Assembly (NCBI GenBank): GCA_029959195.1
Contig: CP114121.1
Coordinates: 2,480,001-2,544,000, forward strand
Source: Dictyophora rubrovolvata
Lineage: Eukaryota; Basidiomycota; Agaricomycetes; Phallales; Phallaceae
DNA length: 64,000 nt
Reading direction: 5' to 3'
Position 1 is the first letter of the stretch. Each line of letters opens with the position of its first letter. The notes below the pieces were generated by a model that was given only the letters and a program-made list of their open reading frames with translations, did not search any database and had not been told where the DNA came from. Of this stretch, positions 56,835 through 64,000 are shown one piece after another. Made by a program: the position numbers and the translations under genes.

Positions 56835-59800
56835 CCCGGCTACCTGCCAAGTCTTTATGGTATTACTTTATTAGTATTTTAGAAGCATGTCCCTCCACTG
56901 TGTATTTTGCAAAAATTGTAGTGAGTTGCACTTTTCTAGAGAGCCTTGGGGGAGGACGCGCCTGATCTAGCTTTGGGGATCGAGAGCAAGCTTCCTCTCG
57001 ACAAAACTTCATGTCGGGTACAATAAGCTCTAGGCGGGGTCATATAATTGATGAGCAGGTCAAGTACTTGTTTTGATTTTATCAACGAAGTTCATTCTCC
57101 CAAAGTCGACGTTCCGTTACCATTTTCCAGGTGGTTCTGGCAAATGCAGCAGTTTTCTCATGGTATTGATTCAAATCAATAACGTCTTGATGGTAATATT
57201 TAGGTACGTATGTATATATGAACTCAAAATGTGTGTCAACATGTATTGGACCCTCGCTGGCAGGTAAACATGGTCCAGATGTTTGCATCAAAACAAGTGA
57301 TCTTGTCGAACCCACGCACAAACATGTAGCGGTGAATGATTGCTGCACGCTGCAATGCTACAGCTCAACAATCAATAGGTCCGGGAAAACTTCGGTCTTG
57401 AGTTTATCGGCAATTGCCCATTCCCGTGCTTTCGCGGATTGGTGTCAAGATTATTTATATGCGACGTACATATGTCATGTCATGTCAACACCGCACTATT
57501 AACCCATCTTCCGAAGTATATCATTATTATTCTATTAGAGAAATGTATCTTTAATGCCTACGACAATACAGTCAGAATGAAAAGTATAAAGTGAACACAC
57601 CATCCCCGGGGTCCACGAGCAGTGCCTTGCATTTACATAATGAATTCATCGAACTCGAGAACGCCACATAGTGTTCCAAAATAGTAGGCTCCAGTTACCA
57701 TACTCAATGTTCCAGAAGGAGCTCGATTGGTAAGAATTCGGGGTCTTTTAAAAAGATGTCAAGGCCGTCTTTATAATTTAAATGTAATCGAAGGAAAAGG
57801 ACCAATTTCACTATGACTCTATTTATATTGGTAACTAACGTCATTTTCGGTCGATGTTACGACTGGCTTATTCGTATGACGGACTACGTACATGTATGTA
57901 ACCGTGCGTCCGTAACATATCTTATCTTTAGCTTTAACAGATTTTTGCATTCCTGTGAAGTTACCATTAGAACATACATCAAAATAAAAATGGATTGTCC
58001 AGATTTCCTTGTTGAGCTTCCTTTTTCTTTTTGAAATTCTATCTCATCAGTGTTAAGGTGTTGAAGGAGTCGGGGGAAGTGTTTGGATCACAGAGCGTAC
58101 TATACTCCGCAGAAGATGAACTGGCTCGCACCAAAACAACATCGGCCCTGTGAAGCTCTTACAAGTTGAAAACCCTGATACGGTTCCATATCCCCCACGT
58201 TATCCTTGTTCTGAAGAATTTGAATTCTCTTATACAAATCTCAAAAGTGAAAGGCACTACATACTCAGGCAGAACTCGGGCTTGATGTCAACTCGGAGAT
58301 TTTTCAATACGAAGTCACGGTCCGGCGCCGATTCAAAAGTTCCGACCTACTAATTTCGAAATAAAGTTTGCGCCATTACGGATTAATTGACTGCTCCGCT
58401 CTTTCGAAAGAAAGTCCCAAGGTCCCAAAGGCTCATTAATAATAGTAGCAGATATAATTTGACGTGTTCTCGTATTCAAGCTGTCTCGCTTAAGGAGCTG
58501 TCAGAAATATAAATACAAGAAAGACGAACTGCGCGGGAGTTCTTTGATTGAGTTGACGCCATTTCGGTGGGAGTTTGTGAATGAAAGCGGATCGTTGAGA
58601 ACCTTCTAGTTTTAATAGAAGCCTTTCTTTGTGCTTCTACATTGGTTTTTTTGTGGGGATTGAGCTGCAAGCGATTGAGAGTACATGGTTTTTGTTTTGA
58701 ATAGACGGACATCTACACCCTGAGAATTTTGGGAAGCTCGAAAGGTTTTCCCGTGCGATACGTGCCGAGAATAACGGGAAGGGAGGAGGAAGATGGTAAA
58801 CACGTGTTTAATTAGAAGCTTGATTTGACCCGAGCAATCCAATTTGCTTTTAGAATGTCAACATTCGAATTTGGATGTGAAGGTAATGCGAGGCTACAGT
58901 GAAAGCTAGAGCGGGATATAAAGGGAGATAGAGTCATCTAACGTTATTTATACCTTTTATCATGTCTTAAGGAGTGAACTAGTGGCAGTAATGGTCCGAA
59001 GTCGAAAAGAACACAAGAGTCTGGATGCATTTTCGTGCCATCAAGGGTGAGAAGGGAAGAGGGAAAACGATATTTAACTCAACGTTTAAGCACGTGCGAC
59101 GCAATTTAAATTCTGGGTAATCTAATCCGGAGTCGGGTTTATATAAGTGAGCCACCGGCATCCTAATTTAACGTTCAAGGAATTACGACACCTCTCGTAC
59201 TTTGTCTTTGTACTCCATATCTCATGACCACATAATGTCTTTGGACATGCAGAATACACAGCATTCGTCTTCGGTGTTGGCACCAATTAAAAGAAGCAAA
59301 TCGGATGAAGGCTTATCTATAAGTCTGATCGTAATTTTTGATCGGAGAGGAGACGTCTTTTTGAGTGGGTATCCAAAATGTGGAATACTGCTCCTGATGC
59401 ATACCACTTGTGACCTCATGACGAAATCAATAGACGTCTTCTGAAAGACGCAGGATCATTAATCTTCTCATATTTTACGTCTATCATTTGTCGTCTTTCA
59501 CGCGCCGGGGCACGTTTCAAAGGCATGCTTGTCGTAAAGGATTCGGAGAGGGTCTGGCAGAGGACTCAAAATGGGAACGTTAATTTTTTTTTTCTTGAAT
59601 ATAAATAATTGAGCATGGGAAACGGGAAGCTAAGAAACACCGGGTAAATACGCTGCATTGCATTTTGATATTATATGGGGGTCACGTTACCTTTCGTGCG
59701 ATTAAGATTGCTTCTGCCATCATGCTGGATTTCGAAGCTGGCGGCATTTTTAATACAATTCCAATAAGGGATTTGATCTTGTGGTCCCCATACTTGTCAT

Positions 59801-60905
59801 ATGGAAGGACCAGACGACGGGGTATAATTGGAAACGGAATAGCCGCACTAGAGTTTGAACACAGGTGGCTTGATATTGTACAGGGATAATGTTTTCCCCT
59901 TATTATAAAATAGAGCCATCGGAAGATTGCAAAAGCGAGCTAATCTGGTCGACGTTGACAGGACATCAAGAAGTTGGTGCACAAGATGATATGATATCGG
60001 GAGGAGGCAGTGCTTGTCGGTGTTTTTTTTTTGGGCTTGGAATTTGACGCCGTTGTTGCATTGTCATTCATTGCAAGGGACGAACGAACTATTATTGCCA
60101 CAAGGGTGTGATAGGGCTGTACCAGGCAGAGCTGAATGTTACTACCAGATATTATATTATTGACAGCGTAAGTTCTCAGTGTTGATTGGCAAAATGGTGA
60201 ATCAAAAAAAGAGAATCCTGTAAAAAAAAATGTGACAATTATATATGATATATGACCAGAGATTTTGAAATATATATCTCGTCTTTACCATATAATTGGA
60301 CACTAGTACGATTTCGCGGGAGGATACGTTTTTGGTCCGGGAATAAAGACGTGGAGAGGCCCAGTATTGACAGCCGATTACCAAAGATTCTTTTTGTCAC
60401 AACTTGCGCACTGAATTCCATCGGCTAATTTTGGTCCGTCCCTTCCCGTACATTTCTGTGCCAAATTCTGTATAAGTAAACGCGCTGGTTATAGGCGTTA
60501 CGTGTGTGCCTTCCTTTCCCTCCCTCTTCTCTTCTCCCCACCATCTCACCAGTTCGCTGCCACATCCCTCTTTCCTCGCTGTTGTCCACGACGACGACGC
60601 ACTAATCGAGGTCAGGCTCAGGCCAAGCGACGCCGAATCAAATTTTCTTCTCCTTTCATCGGCCTTGCACAACAATGTACGTATATCGTTCCACAGCTAT
60701 AGATTCTTACGTGACTCAACGCACTCGTGATGGACCTGCAAACGCAGTCATTTTATCGCACAGCTTTTGATAACCCAATCAAGAACGACTTAAATACCAC
60801 CGCAATCTAGACACATTTTGGCACTATTTTCTCTTCTTCTCTCCCACACACTCCGCTCGCCACAACCCTCACTACTCTCTGTTATAACTAGTTCATAACA
60901 GCGCA
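56835..60905. other. gene-poor stretch
   Basis: About 4 kb with no supported gene. A possible fragment lies at 58,055-58,353, where VLKESGEVFGSQSVLYSAEDE and, in another frame, NPDTVPYPPRYPCSEEF are open and coding-like. I could not join them to anything known. The last 400 bases (60,480-60,905) are pyrimidine-rich with short T/C runs, typical of a basidiomycete promoter and 5' leader for the BCS1-like gene. Confidence 0.45.
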
Positions 60906-63900
60906 ATGGATTTGTTCAAGTCAGTCCTTGGTCCATTAGGTGCCTCGGGCGTCATGGACACCATGAAACTAGTCGTTCTCGGCGGTACCGTCGAGACCGC
61001 TCGTCGTGTATCTAGTTCCGCCTGGACCAGCTTCGTCAACTGTACGTCGGTCGAGCGCCCGCTCACTATTTCCATATCAATATCATAATCTCCGTCGCTT
61101 ACCTTTTATCATAGCATTCTTCCTCACAGCCCATTTCAGTGAAGAAGATTATCCATTTGACTGGCTAATGCTCTGGCTATCGAAGCGCCCAGAATGGCAA
61201 CGGTGAGTTCCTTCGGCCCCGGTGGCCCGGTTGTCAATGTGACTCAGAACCGACACTCATCCACTCAATGTTGCTTTTTCTTTTCTTTTATCCCTCCCAT
61301 CCCTTTCTTGATCTGAAAGATGCCGCGAGTTCGAGACCACCACCCGCACACATACTATCGGTCTATCGCGCAATGCCCCATTACCCGGTGAGATTACCGA
61401 CCCCGATGATCCCGGTAAATAGCATCTTCTGATTGAATCGTCCAATGTATTTACTCATTTCATTTTATGTTGACTTCGACCAAAAAGAATACCAGCAAAA
61501 TGCGGACGAGGAAGCCGAAGGAGAGCTTACGCCCGGGAAGCAGACCATGCGGGTCGTGTTCCAGCCCACTTTCGGTTAGTCCTCGGCTGGTTGTTGATGG
61601 ATCTACCTTCTTTTAATATCATCTAACTTATCTAAAGATACGACGCACACTATCTACTATCGTGGACATTGGCTGCGTGTCCGTCGATCGAAGAAAACGG
61701 ATGGTAGTGATACAGAGTTGTTAAGTATTAGGTAGGCGCTACGTTGCACAGCCCGGGTCCAAACACTCGACTAATTCCTTCCCTTTCAGCGTTGTTGCGC
61801 GCTCTAATGCCATCTTAAAACAACTCGTTCTCCAAGCTAAAAAGGAGTACGAAGCTGAAGCCGTTCATCGGATACAAATATATTTCGCTGATTCGTACGT
61901 GTCTATCTTTTCCCTCTTCTTTGTCACGATAATCGTTAAAACCGATTTCCTCCGCAGACACGGTTCCTGGCGATGGACTGATAGCCGGCACAAGCGTCCC
62001 ATGTCCTCCATTGTTTTGGACCCTGGTGTCAAAGAAATGTTATTAGACGATACCCGTGATTTCTTACGCAGTGAAAAGTGGTACGCAGATAGAGGTATCC
62101 CGTTTAGACGAGGTTATTTGTTACATGGTGTACGTTCCGCTTTCAATTGTTGTAAACTCTACCCAGTTCGTCTTACATTGTTCAAAAGGTCCCTGGCTCG
62201 GGCAAATCATCACTCATTCATGCTATCGCTGGTGAATTAGCTCTTGACATCTACGTCGTGTCATTATCATCTAGCTGGTGAGCACCCTGCTATCCTGATT
62301 TCTTTACTTTGTCACTCCGTCGATGGTTCTTTTTCGTTTTTTTCTGTGGTTATGTTTTCAAAAGTAGCAGTGGTTGTTCTAACTTTTGGTTGCGCACTTT
62401 TTTCTGCGTGTTTCTGTCTAGGATTAATGATTCTACCCTCAACACTTTGATGGGACGTGTGCCCGCCCGTTGCATATTGCTGCTTGAAGATCTCGATGCG
62501 GCTTTCACTCGTTCGACGAACCGTGATTCTAATTCGAATGGTCTGCCTGTTTCCAGGAATGACGGAAACAACAACAACAGCAATAATAATAATAATAACA
62601 GTAACAACAACAACAACGGCAACAGTAACAATAACAACAATAATAACAACAACAACAACAATGGAAATAACAATAACGGTAATAACGGTAACAATGGTAA
62701 CTCTCAAGACGAGGTTAACACTTTGAGTTTGAGTGGATTGCTGAACTCATTGGACGGTGTTGCCGCTGCTGAAGGGCGTATTCTGTTTGCGTACGTTGAG
62801 CGGATCAAGTCTCTTCAAAGCTTCCAGACACCTTTAACAATTGCAAATTGCATTTTGTAGCACGACGAATCACTTGGAACGTCTCGATCCCGCGCTGTCC
62901 CGCCCGGGCCGTATGGACGTCTGGGTGGAATTCAAGAACGCGAGCAAATGGCAATGCGAGCAGCTCTTTAAGAACTTTTTCCCGTCTTCCGACGACTGTT
63001 TCGCTAGCTCTTCTTCTGTTCCTCCGTCTGAGCGCCCTACGGAGAACCTGTCCTTGGAGGATATTGAAATTCCCGGGTTGACGTGCGAACCGTTGAGCGC
63101 TGATTCTCCCGCTAGTGGTAAAGGCAAGGGCAAGGAAGTAGTTATCGATGACGCACCTTTGCTATCCCTATCCCCATCTGCATCCACATGTTCTCTGGAT
63201 GCATTCCCTCCTACGCCTACCCAGCGTGCTAAGAATGCGCCGCTTGATCCTGTTACGCTTTCCAGGCTTGCCAAACAGTTTGCGGCTGGTATACCCCAGG
63301 GCGAATTTTCTATTGCTGCATTGCAAGGATGTACGTCGCTGTCTGTTTTTTTTTGTTTTGGATCTCTTTTCATTTTGATTGGTTGTCTTGCTTTTTCATA
63401 GACCTGTTGAAGAACAAAACTAGGCCTGAGGCTGCGGCTGGTGAAGCTGCACAGTGGGTTATCAGCGAGCGCGAGCTCAAGGAACGTTTAAAGCGGGAGA
63501 AGGAAGAGAAAGAGCGTAAGGAGCGAATGGAGAAGGAACGAGTTAGGCGCGAGGCGCTTGAGAGGGAGAGAGAGGAAGAGGAGAGGAGGATTAGACGATT
63601 ACGTGAGGAAGAAGAAGAGCGCGAGAGGGACAGGAGGAGACGGGACGAAGAGAGGTTGAGGAAGGATGTTACGGCGAGTATGGTTATGTTGCCACCGTCG
63701 TCAGCACTGGCACCACTTTCGTCGGTGTCGTCTCCAGTTGTTGTTTCTCCTACTTCGGCGGCTGTTGCTTCACCACCGTCACCAACTGTTCTATCGGCAC
63801 CACTACCTCCACCAGAGTCGTGGATTGTTACCGATGGTAGTGGTTCGGGAACGTCTACACCTGCTGCTGGTTCCGACATTGCTTTACCCGCCGCTACCAC

Positions 63901-63979
63901 CGCTGCTGCTGCCGCGGTTCCTGCCATGGCGGCCGTGGCTGCTGTTCCCGAGTTCGGCGATGTTTTGACTGCTGCGTGA
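60906..63979 (+). CDS. BCS1-like mitochondrial AAA ATPase
   Basis: Multi-exon gene of about 700 residues. It begins MDLFKSVLGPLGASGVMDT with a hydrophobic segment, then the BCS1-type region (HFSEEDYPFDWLMLWLSKRPEW; TIYYRGHWLRVRR; WTDSRHKRPMSSIVLDPG). The AAA domain follows: Walker A GVPGSGKSSLIHAIAGEL (built across an intron at about 62,128-62,189), Walker B ILLLEDLDAAF, a poly-Asn insertion, LSGLLNSLDGVAAAEGRILFA|TTNHLERLDPALSRPGRMD with sensor and Arg-finger residues. The C-terminal part has a disordered Ser/Pro stretch, LLKNKTRPEAAAGEAA, a Glu/Arg-rich coiled coil (about 63,480-63,670) and a Ser/Pro/Ala tail. In yeast Bcs1 inserts the Rieske protein into complex III; fungi have many paralogues, so this exact role is uncertain. 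Confidence 0.88.
62566..62703 (+). repeat. AAC/AAT microsatellite coding poly-Asn
   Basis: Imperfect AAC/AAT triplets with occasional GGN and AGC give a tract of about 45 residues, mostly Asn. It lies between Walker B and the sensor-1 region of the BCS1-like ATPase and stays in frame. Confidence 0.9.
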
Positions 63980-64000
63980 CTAGGATCAGATGGGGCTGTT

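Noticed and set aside
59665-59889. 74-codon open frame in the 4 kb gene-poor stretch
   Set aside because: Short, isolated, with no promoter, splice or family evidence.
62312-62707. Long Val/Ile- and Leu-rich open frames on the minus strand
   Set aside because: Antisense translation of the AAC/AAT repeat in the BCS1-like gene.

Overview
The window reads as nuclear DNA of a basidiomycete, probably an agaricomycete. Genes are cut by many 45-70 base introns (GTNNGT...YAG). There are fungal-type atypical kinases, a DUF6534 membrane protein, a sedolisin protease, a BCS1-like AAA ATPase, an intron-bearing tRNA-Leu and a Ty3/gypsy chromovirus. I ran no searches; names rest on motifs read by eye.

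About 1-49,600 is dominated by a large, diverged inverted duplication. The left arm (about 1-25,470) carries, from the edge inward: a P-family gene, a U-family gene, kinase A (broken), a truncated U copy, kinase B, a block of relics, kinase C (broken) with an LTR retrotransposon in its promoter, an actin-like gene and actin A. The right arm (about 36,555-49,620) repeats this in mirror order: actin B, a P-family gene specific to this arm, a kinase C relic, the same relic block, kinase E, a U gene and a P gene. The roughly 11 kb between the arms holds a LysM-domain gene, a DUF6534 gene, another kinase (D, frameshifted) and another P gene.

P and U are working names for two protein families I do not recognise. 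P has five members (including one at 53.7-54.7 kb, outside the duplication), each a single-exon gene with a TATA-like box 80-110 bases upstream. The kinases share a promoter block with a GACGCGCGTC palindrome and a TGACGTGA element. Only kinases B and E look intact.

From about 50 kb the DNA is ordinary: a sedolisin with a substitution at the predicted catalytic Asp, the fifth P gene, tRNA-Leu(CAA), a gene-poor stretch, and a BCS1-like ATPase with a poly-Asn tract inside its AAA domain. The most unusual content is the repeatedly duplicated P/U/kinase/actin cluster and its conserved promoters. Three actin-family genes also keep a 6-base microexon.
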